A DNA stretch of 64,000 bases. Source: Klebsiella sp. BIGb0407 (GTDB lineage Bacteria > Pseudomonadota > Gammaproteobacteria > Enterobacterales > Enterobacteriaceae). The translations under genes and the position numbers were made by a program. The first letter of the stretch is position 1. The number at the start of each line of letters is the position of its first letter. Below are positions 18,710 through 28,644 of the stretch, one piece after another. Location of the stretch: positions 62,001-126,000 of the forward strand of contig NZ_JANUEQ010000003.1 of NCBI RefSeq assembly GCF_024807845.1, written 5' to 3'. Below the pieces are notes generated by a model. The model did no database searches. It was not told the DNA's origin and saw only the letters and a list, made by a program, of their open reading frames with translations.

Positions 18710-18743
18710 TTGCGGGTAAAAGCTACCCGCAATTCTGTTTTTT
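18710..18743 (+). terminator. Terminator of cdd
   Basis: A 9-base-pair stem (TTGCGGGTA / TACCCGCAA, 18710-18732) is followed by TTCTG and a run of six T residues. This is a good intrinsic terminator just after the cdd stop. Confidence 0.75.
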
Positions 18744-18820
18744 GCTGCAACCGTACGGACAATTCTTGCGCTTCATTGCTGGCTAAAGTAGCCTTTAACC
18801 TTCTGTATTGATCAAGGTGA

Positions 18821-19549
<729 letters not shown>

Positions 19550-19587
19550 TACTTGAGGGTACAGACATTTGAAGAGGGGATATGAGA

Positions 19588-19618
19588 TACCGCAGACAGA
19601 ACCAGTCTGCCTGCGGTA
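19588..19618. terminator. Stem-loop between sanA and mglC
   Basis: TACCGCAG (19588-19595) pairs with CTGCGGTA (19611-19618), lying between convergent stop codons. There is no strong U tract; it is called from position and stem. Confidence 0.5.
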
Positions 19619-19626
19619 AGAAGGAA

Positions 19627-20637
19627 TTATTTCTTACGAGCGTATTTCAGTGAGTCGAGTGCAACAGCAAAGATAATAATGGCGCCTTTAATAATGTACT
19701 GCCAGTAAGGGTTAACGCCGATATAGGTCAGACCGTAGTTAATCACGGTAAAAATGATAACCCCGGTGACAACACCGATAACGGTACCTACCCCACCGCT
19801 GAATGACACCCCACCTACTACGCAGGCAGCAATCGCATCCAGTTCATACATAAACCCGAGGTTATTGGTCGCAGACCCGATACGGCCTGCTTCCAGCATA
19901 CCGCCAAAGGCATAAAAGACTCCAGACAGGGCGTAGATTAACATCAGGTTAACGCCGACATTAACACCTGAAACCCTGGCAGCTTCCGGGTTACCCCCGA
20001 TGGCAAAAATATTCTTTCCAAAACGGGTTTTCGTCCACAGCACCCAGACAAATAACACTGAGATCAGCGCATAAAACGTAATATAAGAGAGTCTGAAATT
20101 TCCTAAAGCAATATAACCTTGAGCAAAGTTAGAAAACTGACTGTCAAATCCAGAAATCGGCGAGGCACCCACAAAGTCATAATAGAGGGAGTTGATACCG
20201 TAAACGATAATCATGGTACCCAGAGTCGTAATAAACGGAGTCACTTTCAGATAAGCAATAATGATTCCGTTCACCAGACCAATCACCGCGCCAATGGCAC
20301 AGACAATCAGCATAACCACTGGAATTGGCACAGTTTGCATTTCAGGGAAGACTTTATTGACGTTTTCCATTGATTGTAACAACGTTGCAGCCACCACCGC
20401 GGCAAGGCCGACCTGGCGCCCGGCAGAAAGGTCTGTTCCCTGAGTAACAATCAGCCCTGCAACACCCAGAGCAATAATAATACGTACCGATGACTGAGTC
20501 AGAATATTACTCAGGTTTAACAGACTTAAAAAGGTCGGATCCTGAATAATAATGATGGCCAACAGCACCAGCAGTACCACATAGATACCGCCCTCTTTAA
20601 GATAAGTTAGAAAACTTTTTCTACTTAATGCACTCAT
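19627..20637 (-). CDS. mglC: Galactose/methyl-galactoside ABC permease MglC
   Basis: A 336-residue inner-membrane permease of the BPD_transp_2 family with about ten helices, the same length as E. coli MglC and nearly identical over long stretches (IIALGVAGLIVTQGTDLSAG, the EAGRIGSATNNLG loop). It moves galactose and methyl-galactosides with MglA and MglB. The start was set at the ATG at 20637 on E. coli homology; upstream frame would run back into mglA. It is last in the mglBAC operon, 19 bases after mglA. Confidence 0.96.
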   Translation of the reverse strand: MSALSRKSFLTYLKEGGIYVVLLVLLAIIIIQDPTFLSLLNLSNILTQSSVRIIIALGVAGLIVTQGTDLSAGRQVGLAAVVAATLLQSMENVNKVFPEMQTVPIPVVMLIVCAIGAVIGLVNGIIIAYLKVTPFITTLGTMIIVYGINSLYYDFVGASPISGFDSQFSNFAQGYIALGNFRLSYITFYALISVLFVWVLWTKTRFGKNIFAIGGNPEAARVSGVNVGVNLMLIYALSGVFYAFGGMLEAGRIGSATNNLGFMYELDAIAACVVGGVSFSGGVGTVIGVVTGVIIFTVINYGLTYIGVNPYWQYIIKGAIIIFAVALDSLKYARKK

Positions 20638-20656
20638 TTTAATCGCCCCTAAATTA

Positions 20657-22177
20657 TCAAAGATGCACAGATGCGAGACGAAGAATATCGTTCTGCGTGG
20701 CAGTTTTAGTGTCAACAATTCCCGCAACGAGGCCATTACTCATTACCAGAATTCGGTCCGTTATCCCTAATAGCTCGGGCATTTCTGAGGAGATAATAAT
20801 GATCCCCTTCCCTTTTTTAGCCAGTTCAGCAATCAGCTGATAAATTTCAAATTTAGCACCAACATCAATACCGCGGGTTGGCTCATCCAGCATTAAAATT
20901 TCTGGTTGAGTTAATAACCAGCGACCAATAATAACCTTTTGCTGATTACCACCGGATAGCGATCCTATCGCAGTGCGATGTCCGGGTGTTTTTACTCGCA
21001 TAGAATCAATGACCCACTGGGTGTCACTTTTCATGCGCGTATTATCGAGTAAACCGACTTTATTTTTATATTTACCAATATTTGAAATAAGGGAGTTAAA
21101 ACCAATATCCAGATAAGCATAAATGCCCGTCGAGCGACGCTCTTCAGTCACCAGGGCAAAACCATGGTTAATCGCTTCATTAGCACTATGGTTATTTATT
21201 TTCTTACCGTGGAGTGTAATCGTACCCTTTGATTTCTCACGAATACCAAATAATGTTTCAACAATATCGGTACGCTTAGCACCGACTAACCCGGCAATAC
21301 CGAGAATTTCGCCTTTATGTAAATCAAAGGAAATATCACGAATTGATGGCTGACGTAATGAAGTTAAGTCACGTACAGAAAGGATAACTTCGCCCGGGAC
21401 GTTTGATTTACTCGGGAAACGCTGGTTAAGTGAACGACCAACCATCATCGAGATTATTTGGTCCATATTCAGGCCAGTCAGCTGCTGAGTTGCAATCCAC
21501 TGCCCGTCACGCAGCACGGTTATTTCATCACAGAGCTGGAAGATTTCTTCCATTTTGTGGGAGATATAAACAATACCGCAGCCGCGCTCTTTTAATTTAC
21601 GAATAATAGTAAACAGATGATGAACTTCTTTTTCAGTTAATGAAGAAGTAGGCTCATCCATAATGACAATTTTGGCATTATAAGAGAATGCTTTAGCAAT
21701 CTCTATCATCTGCATTTCGGAAACCGATAGCGTACCGACGCGCGCACGAGGATCGATATCAATATCGAGTTCATCAAAGATACTTTTCGTATCACGGTAC
21801 ATTTTTGCCTGATCGACAAAGATACCTTTAACCGGATAACGGCCTAGCCACATGTTATCCATGACGGTACGCTGCAATACCAGGTTTAATTCCTGATGCA
21901 CCATAGACACGCCGTTCTCAAGTGCCTCTTTAGCACTGGAGAAATTAATTTCCTTCCCCTGAAAAATAATACTTCCGGAGTCTTTACTGTAAATACCAAA
22001 CAGGCATTTTAATAATGTTGACTTCCCTGCACCATTCTCTCCCATTAATGCATGAATAGAGTGGGGACGTACTTTTAAATTCACATTATCCAGAGCTTTA
22101 ACACCAGGAAATGACTTATTAATATTTGTCATTTCTAATAAAAACTCTGTCGGCGCAGCCGTGTTATTGTCGACCAT
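20657..22177 (-). CDS. mglA: Galactose/methyl-galactoside ABC ATPase MglA
   Basis: A 506-residue cytosolic ATPase with two fused cassettes: Walker [10 protein letters not shown] in the first, a degenerate Walker A region (GLVGAKRTD) in the second as is usual for this family, the LSGGNQQKV signature and Walker [12 protein letters not shown]. It powers uptake through MglC. The length equals E. coli MglA (506). The ATG at 22177 was preferred over one 13 codons upstream because it matches the E. coli N-terminus. It is separated from mglB by a 276-base gap with a strong hairpin. Confidence 0.96.
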   Translation of the reverse strand: MVDNNTAAPTEFLLEMTNINKSFPGVKALDNVNLKVRPHSIHALMGENGAGKSTLLKCLFGIYSKDSGSIIFQGKEINFSSAKEALENGVSMVHQELNLVLQRTVMDNMWLGRYPVKGIFVDQAKMYRDTKSIFDELDIDIDPRARVGTLSVSEMQMIEIAKAFSYNAKIVIMDEPTSSLTEKEVHHLFTIIRKLKERGCGIVYISHKMEEIFQLCDEITVLRDGQWIATQQLTGLNMDQIISMMVGRSLNQRFPSKSNVPGEVILSVRDLTSLRQPSIRDISFDLHKGEILGIAGLVGAKRTDIVETLFGIREKSKGTITLHGKKINNHSANEAINHGFALVTEERRSTGIYAYLDIGFNSLISNIGKYKNKVGLLDNTRMKSDTQWVIDSMRVKTPGHRTAIGSLSGGNQQKVIIGRWLLTQPEILMLDEPTRGIDVGAKFEIYQLIAELAKKGKGIIIISSEMPELLGITDRILVMSNGLVAGIVDTKTATQNDILRLASVHL

Positions 22178-22384
22178 AATTGTACCTGTGTCGCTAAATA
22201 GCAGATCTATACCCAAAATAATTCTAGTTGTTTACAATTTGATTAACTGAGTAAAGATATCACCTCAACAACGAGAATTAATACGGGTATCAAACGAGGG
22301 TGTCGAATGAAGTTCCGACACACTGTATTGACTCGTTACTCGCCAGCAGCTATTTATTCAGGAAGCAGAATTCAACTGTCATTT

Positions 22385-22418
22385 CTGTTCACTGACAATA
22401 TACCCTGTCAGTGAACAG
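22385..22418 (-). repeat. Perfect stem-loop in the mglB-mglA gap
   Basis: CTGTTCACTGACA (22385-22397) pairs perfectly with TGTCAGTGAACAG (22406-22418) across an 8-base loop, a 13-base-pair stem with no mismatch, 36 bases past the mglB stop and more than 200 bases before mglA. No U run follows, so it is more likely to protect the 3' end of an abundant mglB message than to terminate all transcription. Confidence 0.75.
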
Positions 22419-22453
22419 ACTTATATTTCTACATCCCGACTGATAACAGTAGC

Positions 22454-23452
22454 TTATTTACCAATAAACTCAGCAAGGTTCTCTTTATCAACGCCAACGT
22501 ATGGGATACGAACAACTTTATCTTCAATAACCCATTCAGTTCCTTCGTTAGCGGCTTTACCTGCTGCCAGGTTTTTAGCCAGGTCGAAGGTCGCTTTAGC
22601 CTGACCGCTAGCATCATTCAGTACAGTACCCGCCATTGCACCAGACTTAACCAGGCTTAACGCTTCTGGTAAGGCATCAACACCAAACACCGGAATTGAG
22701 GATTTGTTGTGTGCTTTCAGCGCTTCGATAGCACCCATGGCCATCGCATCGTTGTTGGCGATAATCACTTCAATTTTGTTAGCATTCGGGCCGGATAACC
22801 AGGCATCAACTTTATCTTTAGCCATCGCGGTATCCCACATTGCAGTATCCATCTGCAATTGCTCTGTTTTAAGGCCTTTCTCATTCAGCTCTTTAATCAC
22901 ATAGCTGGTACGCGCTTCTGCATCAGGGTGGCCCGGTTCGCCTTTTAATAATACGAACTGAACCTGGCCATCTTTATTCAAATCCCAGTTTGGATTTGCT
23001 GCCCAGTGTTTGGCAATTAAATCGCCCTGAATAATACCGGACTCTTTAGAGTCAGTACCGACATAGTATGCTTTATCGTAGCTATCCAGTGCCTGGCGCG
23101 AAGGTTCTTTGTTGAAGAATACGATCGGCACATTTTGTGAACGCGCTTTATCGATGATTGTACCTGCCGCAGCCGGATCCACCAGGTTAATTGCCAGAGC
23201 TTTAACACCCTTCGCTAACAGAATGTCTACCTGATCATTTTGTTTAGACTGATCGTTTTGCGAGTCATTCATCAGCAACTGAACTTGCGGTGAGTCTTTG
23301 CCATATTTCTCGATGGCTTTACGTACTACTGACATGAAGTTATCGTCGTACTTATAAATAGTCACGCCAATACGATCATCAGCTGCATGCGCCATAGAAC
23401 CGAACATTGTGCAAGACATCAGAGCAGTTAAAGCTAACACCTTTAGTTTCAT
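22454..23452 (-). CDS. mglB: Galactose/glucose-binding periplasmic protein MglB
   Basis: A 332-residue periplasmic binding protein with a 23-residue signal peptide ending at MAHA/ADD, matching E. coli MglB in length. It binds galactose and glucose, passes them to MglAC and serves as ligand for the Trg chemoreceptor. Binding residues of the family are visible in [24 protein letters not shown] and FGVDALPEA. It is the first gene of mglBAC, with a CRP site and gal operator between it and galS. Confidence 0.97.
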   Translation of the reverse strand: MKLKVLALTALMSCTMFGSMAHAADDRIGVTIYKYDDNFMSVVRKAIEKYGKDSPQVQLLMNDSQNDQSKQNDQVDILLAKGVKALAINLVDPAAAGTIIDKARSQNVPIVFFNKEPSRQALDSYDKAYYVGTDSKESGIIQGDLIAKHWAANPNWDLNKDGQVQFVLLKGEPGHPDAEARTSYVIKELNEKGLKTEQLQMDTAMWDTAMAKDKVDAWLSGPNANKIEVIIANNDAMAMGAIEALKAHNKSSIPVFGVDALPEALSLVKSGAMAGTVLNDASGQAKATFDLAKNLAAGKAANEGTEWVIEDKVVRIPYVGVDKENLAEFIGK

Positions 23453-23604
23453 GGTATCTCCGTTTTTTTTATTGTGTAGGGCTTTGTTTTATATATGGCA
23501 CGACAGTCACGTTAATGCTCCATCACTGCCTTCTGTTTCATCGCGTTTCATCGCGTTTCACCTGATAATGCCTGAGCATCATAGCTATCAAGGTGTTAAT
23601 TAAC

Positions 23605-23620
23605 TGTGAATTTACTCACA
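23605..23620. promoter_or_regulatory. CRP site of the mgl promoter
   Basis: TGTGA-ATTTAC-TCACA is a perfect match to the CRP core TGTGA-N6-TCACA. It is placed between galS and mglB, about 150 bases upstream of the mglB start. Confidence 0.8.
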
Positions 23621-23622
23621 AA

Positions 23623-23638
23623 TTGAAAGCGGTTACAT
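23623..23638. promoter_or_regulatory. gal operator of the mgl promoter
   Basis: The core TGAAAGCGGTTACA, read on the minus strand as TGTAACCGCTTTCA, fits TGNAANCGNTTNCA, the GalR/GalS operator core. It adjoins the CRP site and its last base falls in the galS stop codon, so repressor bound for mglB touches the end of galS. Confidence 0.75.
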
Positions 23639-24693
23639 CAAAGCAATGACGGGATAGAGATCGGGGACACACTTTGCCTTACAGCAACTGAGTGCCGACG
23701 CACCAGAGTTGGCATAAAGCAATGTGTCGCCGTGTCATCGCCGTTTCCTGAGGCACCAAGAAGCGCCATTTCAGTCGCCAGGCGTGCCATCGATACGATA
23801 GGATAACGAATAGTCGTTAACTGAGGATCGGTGTAGCGAGCGATCGGAATATCATCAAAACCAATGACTGATACTTGGTGAGGAACAGAAATACCATTAT
23901 CTTTCAATGCAGTGAGTGCTCCGGCAGCCATACTGTCATTGTAAGAAAAAATAGCACTGAGCTGTAAATTACGCCCCAGCAGTTCAACCATCGCCGCCTC
24001 ACCCCCTTGCATATCAGGTTGCCCGCTGCCAACCCAGCTATCTGGTGCGACAATACCTTGCTCTGACAAAGCACGTAACCAGCCAATACGTCGCATATTG
24101 TTGTCTTCAATTTCATGACTGGATGCCAGATAACCAATGCGCTGATGCCCTTGATGAAGCAGCGTTCTGGTGGCCATCAATGCGCCACTAATATTATCGA
24201 GGCAGACGCAGCGATGCGCGTAGCCAGGAATGATTCGGTTAATCAATACCATCCCCGGCGTACTGTCCAGAAAACCCACCAGCTCCGTATCACTTAACGC
24301 TTTAGAGTGAACAATCAAGGCATTACATCGTTGCCTCAACAAGACTTCTATCGCATGACGCTCTTTTGCTTCCTGATGATAACTGTTACCAATCAGTACA
24401 TATTTATTGTGCTGCTGGGCAACCACATCGACCGCTTTGACCAATGCACCAAAGAAGGGATCCGACACATCCATCACCACGACACCAATCGTCTCGCTAT
24501 TCTGTGTCGCCAGTGCCTGAGCGTTTGCATTAGGCCGATAATTCAGTTCGGTGACCGCCTGCATCACCGTCTCACGTGTATGCGGGCTGACCGCTGAGCT
24601 GTGATTAAGCACCCGTGAAACAGTAGCGACAGAGACGCCTGCGCTACGCGCGACATCACGGATCGTTATTGGGGTTGAAGACGTTAATTTCAT
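23638..24693 (-). CDS. galS: mgl repressor/isorepressor GalS
   Basis: A 351-residue LacI-family repressor: helix-turn-helix [22 protein letters not shown] with the hinge [12 protein letters not shown], then the sugar-binding domain. It is closest to E. coli GalS (GIVVMDVSD-type start of the effector domain, RRHSVAVRQ ending) and sits upstream of mglBAC as in E. coli. An 8-residue extension (MKLTSSTP) precedes the usual start; the ATG at 24693 is used. It controls mgl and itself in response to galactose; both operators are visible. Confidence 0.95.
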   Translation of the reverse strand: MKLTSSTPITIRDVARSAGVSVATVSRVLNHSSAVSPHTRETVMQAVTELNYRPNANAQALATQNSETIGVVVMDVSDPFFGALVKAVDVVAQQHNKYVLIGNSYHQEAKERHAIEVLLRQRCNALIVHSKALSDTELVGFLDSTPGMVLINRIIPGYAHRCVCLDNISGALMATRTLLHQGHQRIGYLASSHEIEDNNMRRIGWLRALSEQGIVAPDSWVGSGQPDMQGGEAAMVELLGRNLQLSAIFSYNDSMAAGALTALKDNGISVPHQVSVIGFDDIPIARYTDPQLTTIRYPIVSMARLATEMALLGASGNGDDTATHCFMPTLVRRHSVAVRQSVSPISIPSLL

Positions 24694-24750
24694 AACAGCA
24701 CCCTGGTGTTAATCAGGTGCCTATTTTGCGGTGAATTGAGGGATAAATGA

Positions 24751-24766
24751 CGTGATGTGAATCACA
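24751..24766. promoter_or_regulatory. CRP site upstream of galS
   Basis: CGTGA-TGTGAA-TCACA matches the CRP core at nine of ten conserved positions, about 60 bases upstream of the galS ATG. A second degenerate site (TGTGA-TACACA-TCATT) begins at 24802. Confidence 0.65.
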
Positions 24767-24769
24767 ACG

Positions 24770-24785
24770 GTGGAATCGGTTACAC
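24770..24785. promoter_or_regulatory. gal operator upstream of galS
   Basis: GTGGAATCGGTTACAC fits the full gal operator consensus GTGNAANCGNTTNCAC at every defined position. It lies beside the CRP site, as expected for autoregulated galS. Confidence 0.8.
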
Positions 24786-24832
24786 ACTATTCGTTAACCT
24801 CTGTGATACACATCATTTTCTTACATTGCTAG

Positions 24833-25972
24833 TCAGTGCTCACCGCTGACACGTCGTGTTAGCTGACGCCACAACCATTCAACCGGCCCCTGACGGAAAT
24901 AGCCCAGCCATAATACAGAGAACAGAATATTAACACTCCATATAACCGGGATTAACATCAGCAGAGTCAAGCGATCCAGTTTCATAAATAAGCCAAAATG
25001 ATAGAACAATATGGAACAGACAACCGTCTGCAAAAGATAGTTAGTCAGCGCCATTCGTCCTACACAAGCTACCCAGTTTATCGCGCGCAAACGGGATAAT
25101 TGAGGCCAGAAACCAAGGATCAGAGCAACATAACCGATAGCCTGGAAAGGCGCACTTAATTCGCGCGGAGCTTGTAGTAACAACGCGCACCAGCGCCAGG
25201 CCCAGCCAAGCTGCCACTGGGTAATAATAGCGGGAATATTAATTGCTAAGCCTAAGAGAACTAAACCGCCGCCAATACGACGATAATGGCTGAGGCTAAA
25301 TTCGCCTTTAAGCCAGCCATTACGCATCAATGCCGCACCCATCATCATCATTCCGGCAAGTTGCCAGCCGTACTGGATAGCCAGAGCCACCCAGGCAGAT
25401 GTCAGTAAATCAGCTCGATTAACAATAGCCTCAAACCCACCCCGGGTACGCCAGAATTGCTCATATTGCTGATGTGCCAAATCAGGCACCCAGAAATTAG
25501 TCGGCTCTGCCCCTGGCAGGATACCGAGAATCACCAGGACTGCGACACCAATCAGATAGAGCAATACACCGGTATTAAACAGTGAGTACTCTTCGGGGGC
25601 ATCACGGATAGTACGCCAGCAAAGCAAACCGACCAGTCCGTATGCCAGCAAGATATCACCTTCCCAGAGTAATAGCCCGTGCGCTAAACCCAGTAGCATC
25701 AACAGGAAAAGCCGGGACTGGATCCAGCGCGCACCGCGTGATAGCAGCATCTGGAGACCAGCGCCAAATAATAGTGCAAACAGCGTTAGAAATTTAACCT
25801 GAGCAAAAACATCCAGCAGTGCCCAAGTCCAGGCATCTGACTGGGTTATAGCACCATACCAGGCGGGGTTAAGATAGGCCGCCTTGGGTAAACCGAAGGC
25901 GGTAATATTGAGGAGCAGGATCCCAAGAACGGCAACGCCGCGAATAACATCCAGCGTAACATTTCGTTCCAT
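24833..25972 (-). CDS. yeiB: DUF418/DUF405 inner-membrane protein YeiB
   Basis: A 379-residue polytopic membrane protein with about nine to ten helices and the family start RNVTLDVIRGVAVLGILLLN. It matches E. coli YeiB (385 residues), whose function is unknown. The start is the ATG at 25972, which has an AGGA ribosome site; an upstream TTG was rejected. It follows folE by 18 bases as in E. coli, so the two are cotranscribed. Confidence 0.92.
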   Translation of the reverse strand: MERNVTLDVIRGVAVLGILLLNITAFGLPKAAYLNPAWYGAITQSDAWTWALLDVFAQVKFLTLFALLFGAGLQMLLSRGARWIQSRLFLLMLLGLAHGLLLWEGDILLAYGLVGLLCWRTIRDAPEEYSLFNTGVLLYLIGVAVLVILGILPGAEPTNFWVPDLAHQQYEQFWRTRGGFEAIVNRADLLTSAWVALAIQYGWQLAGMMMMGAALMRNGWLKGEFSLSHYRRIGGGLVLLGLAINIPAIITQWQLGWAWRWCALLLQAPRELSAPFQAIGYVALILGFWPQLSRLRAINWVACVGRMALTNYLLQTVVCSILFYHFGLFMKLDRLTLLMLIPVIWSVNILFSVLWLGYFRQGPVEWLWRQLTRRVSGEH

Positions 25973-25990
25973 ACTTCCTGCCTGCAATGA

Positions 25991-26656
25991 TTAATTATGG
26001 CGTACTGCGCGTAAAAATTCCTGACGCGTATTCTGACTGGACTTAAACAACCCACCCAGTGAAGTGGTGGTAGTTGCACTGGTTGCATCCCGAACACCGC
26101 GAGCCTTCACGCAATAATGGACGGCATCAATACAAACGGCGACATTATTGGTTCCCAGCAGGGTCTGTAACGCTATCAGAATTTGCTGCGTCAGACGTTC
26201 CTGAACCTGAGGACGCTGGGCAAAGAATTGCACGATACGGTTTATTTTTGACAGGCCAATAACCGTATCTTTAGGGATATAGGCAACGGTTGCTTTCCCA
26301 TCGATGGTCACAAAATGATGTTCGCAGGTACTGGTCAGGGTGATATCGCGCACCGTAACCATCTCATCAACGCTCATTTTATTTTCGATAACGGTGATTT
26401 TTGGGAAATTCGCGTAATCGAGACCCGAGAAAATCTCGTCAACGTACATTTTAGCAATACGTTTCGGTGTATCCATCAGGCTGTCATCCCTCAAATCGAG
26501 GTTTAGCAGCTCCATGATCTCTTTCATGTGACCGGCAATTTCTTGCTTACGTGTTGCGTTATCCAGTTCACGCAAAGGTGGCCGCAGCGGGGTTTCTAAA
26601 CCACGCGCAACCAATGCTTCGTGGACCAGCGAGGCTTCTTTTGAGAGTGATGACAT
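25991..26656 (-). CDS. folE: GTP cyclohydrolase I
   Basis: A 221-residue homodecameric zinc enzyme that makes dihydroneopterin triphosphate from GTP, the first step of folate synthesis. Zinc and catalytic motifs [20 protein letters not shown] and VHYCVKARG are intact, and [15 protein letters not shown] is nearly invariant. E. coli FolE has 222 residues. The ATG at 26656 was chosen by homology; upstream in-frame sequence is not conserved. It is first in folE-yeiB. Confidence 0.96.
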   Translation of the reverse strand: MSSLSKEASLVHEALVARGLETPLRPPLRELDNATRKQEIAGHMKEIMELLNLDLRDDSLMDTPKRIAKMYVDEIFSGLDYANFPKITVIENKMSVDEMVTVRDITLTSTCEHHFVTIDGKATVAYIPKDTVIGLSKINRIVQFFAQRPQVQERLTQQILIALQTLLGTNNVAVCIDAVHYCVKARGVRDATSATTTTSLGGLFKSSQNTRQEFLRAVRHN

Positions 26657-26794
26657 GCTGTGTTCTCCTGCAGGTTGACCTTTGCTTTCGTTGGTGCAAA
26701 GTATCCGTTCATTGTGCGGCAGCACGTGCTGATAATCCAGTAGTGCCCACATAATTATTACTATCGTTAATATCTATCTAAACCTTACTGACCA
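26657..26794. other. folE-yeiG divergent intergenic region, left part
   Basis: Part of a 310-base gap between divergent genes. The right part holds a decayed ERIC element; this part should contain the folE promoter, which I could not assign. Confidence 0.35.
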
Positions 26795-26883
26795 GCCCGT
26801 CTGATTCGCCAGGCTTTACGGTATGTGATTCGGCTAGCTGAACATCTGCAACGCCCAGGCAAGTTGAAGTATGACGGGCAATG
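26795..26883. repeat. Degenerate, truncated ERIC element
   Basis: The stretch reads as a decayed ERIC (IRU): GATTCGCCAGGCTTTACG, then GTATGTGATTCGG, and the well-preserved 3' end AAGTTGAAGTATGACGGG, which also occurs in the two full copies at 44938 and 54093. The first third of the 127-base element is missing and the centre has small deletions. Confidence 0.7.
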
Positions 26884-26966
26884 TTGCGGACATAATGCGG
26901 TATCGTTACACTCAGGTGAAGTGAAAATTACTCATTACTGTTGAATATTTAATAAGGAGACGCACA

Positions 26967-27806
26967 ATGGAGTTGCTGGAAGAACATCTGTGCTTTGGGG
27001 GATGGCAGCAGCGCTGGCGTCATAACTCTCAGGTTTTAAATTGCCCGATGACGTTGAGTGTTTTTGTTCCGCCTTTAAAAGATACTGCTCCACCACCGGT
27101 ACTGTACTGGCTGTCGGGTCTGACATGTAATGACGAAAACTTTACCACCAAAGCCGGTGCTCAAAGAATAGCCTCAGAGCTGGGAATTATGCTGGTGATG
27201 CCGGATACCAGCCCTCGTGGTGAAGAGGTTGCCAATAACGATAATTATGACTTAGGCCAGGGAGCCGGGTTTTATCTCAATGCCGCCAATGAGCCCTGGG
27301 CGAGTCATTTCCAGATGTATGACTATCTGCGTAATGAGTTACCTGAATTACTTGCTGAACATTTTATTATTAGCGATCGCGCGTCGATTTCAGGTCACTC
27401 AATGGGCGGACACGGAGCCCTTATTATGGCGCTGAAAAACCCGGGTCGTTTCCGTTCAGTTTCTGCCTTCGCACCTATTGTTAATCCTTCAGAGGTTCCC
27501 TGGGGACAAAAAGCCTTTACCGCTTATCTCGGAAGCGATACCAGCAGCTGGCAGAAGTGGGATAGCTGTCAGTTGCTACAGCAAGCCTCTCCTGAAGACG
27601 CGCTGCCTGTTCTGATTGATCAAGGCAGCCGCGACCCCTTCCTGACGACACAGCTTCAACCTGAAAAGTTTGCTGATATCGCAAAACAGAAAGCCTGGCC
27701 CCTCACCTTACGGACTCAGCAGGATTACGACCATAGCTATTACTTTATTGCGACCTTTATCGAAGACCACTTGCGCTTCCATGCCAAATATTTGCTGAAT
27801 GACTGA
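26967..27806 (+). CDS. yeiG: S-formylglutathione hydrolase YeiG
   Basis: A 279-residue serine esterase of the esterase D family that hydrolyses S-formylglutathione to formate and glutathione in formaldehyde detoxification. The nucleophile lies in GHSMGGHGA (about Ser147), with the family motifs [17 protein letters not shown] and YDHSYYF, whose first His completes the triad. The length is like E. coli YeiG (278). An AAGGAG ribosome site precedes the ATG. It is divergent from folE as in E. coli. Confidence 0.95.
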   Translation: MELLEEHLCFGGWQQRWRHNSQVLNCPMTLSVFVPPLKDTAPPPVLYWLSGLTCNDENFTTKAGAQRIASELGIMLVMPDTSPRGEEVANNDNYDLGQGAGFYLNAANEPWASHFQMYDYLRNELPELLAEHFIISDRASISGHSMGGHGALIMALKNPGRFRSVSAFAPIVNPSEVPWGQKAFTAYLGSDTSSWQKWDSCQLLQQASPEDALPVLIDQGSRDPFLTTQLQPEKFADIAKQKAWPLTLRTQQDYDHSYYFIATFIEDHLRFHAKYLLND

Positions 27807-27811
27807 AACAA

Positions 27812-27838
27812 GTAAGGGGAGCATATTGCTCCCCTTAC
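27812..27838. terminator. Bidirectional terminator between yeiG and the ABC ATPase gene
   Basis: A 12-base-pair perfect stem (GTAAGGGGAGCA / TGCTCCCCTTAC) with a 3-base loop lies between convergent genes. Confidence 0.75.
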
Positions 27839-27858
27839 CCATTTGTCATGCTGGTGCA

Positions 27859-28644
27859 TCAGACTTGCGGTGTTTCAACCAGCCCGTCAATCAATACCTG
27901 AGCGACCCCTTGTGAGCAACGCTCAATACGCCCCCTGACACCATAGACCTGGGCCAGGCTTTGTGGGGTGATAACCTCTTCTGGCTCACCGCAGGCAACT
28001 AACTTGCCATCACGTAACATCAATACATGCTCACTGTGACGCAGGGCGATATTAATATCATGCACCACGACAATGGTGACAATATTGCGCTCGCGCGTTT
28101 CCCGTGCCACCAGGTCCATAACGTGGAACTGATAATTCAAATCCAGGGCACTGAGTGGTTCATCAAGTAATAACAGCGACGGACGACGGATCAGCGACTG
28201 TGCCAGCCCCACTAATTGTTTCTGTCCTCCAGAAAGCTGATCAAGATAATGCAATGCCAGGTGAGAAATACCCAGTTGCTTAAGCAACTGCATAACCTGC
28301 TGCTCACTTTCTGAATTATGAAGACCACCCGCTGCACGCTGAGCGACGATAATCGACTCCAGAACATGCAGATGCACCCCTTGAGGCAATGACTGTGGAA
28401 GATAGACCACCTTCTCCGCTCTTTTTGCGAAAGGGAGTGCCATCAAGTCTTCGCCATCCAGATATAACTGACCTTCAGCGCGATTCAAACCCGCCAGCGA
28501 GCGCAATAAGGTTGATTTCCCACAGCCGTTAGGCCCGAGCAGCACGGTAATTTTGCCGCGCGGCAGCACCGGAACACTTAAATTCTCAATAATTTTGCGC
28601 TTCGGATAACCGGCATTAAAGGCACTAATTTGTAGACCCTGCAT
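27859..28644 (-). CDS. Iron-siderophore-type ABC transporter ATPase (FecE/FepC family)
   Basis: A 261-residue cytosolic ATPase with Walker A GPNGCGKST, Q-loop (YLPQSLPQG), signature LSGGQKQLVGLAQ, Walker B LLLLDEPLSALD and switch His in VVVHDINIA. Sequence style and the CGEPEEVITPQSLAQVYG tail are typical of ATPases serving FecCD permeases for ferric siderophores, heme or cobalamin. Its ATG overlaps the permease stop codon (TAATG). No E. coli gene occupies this position; cirA is there instead. The substrate is unknown. Confidence 0.9.
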   Translation of the reverse strand: MQGLQISAFNAGYPKRKIIENLSVPVLPRGKITVLLGPNGCGKSTLLRSLAGLNRAEGQLYLDGEDLMALPFAKRAEKVVYLPQSLPQGVHLHVLESIIVAQRAAGGLHNSESEQQVMQLLKQLGISHLALHYLDQLSGGQKQLVGLAQSLIRRPSLLLLDEPLSALDLNYQFHVMDLVARETRERNIVTIVVVHDINIALRHSEHVLMLRDGKLVACGEPEEVITPQSLAQVYGVRGRIERCSQGVAQVLIDGLVETPQV

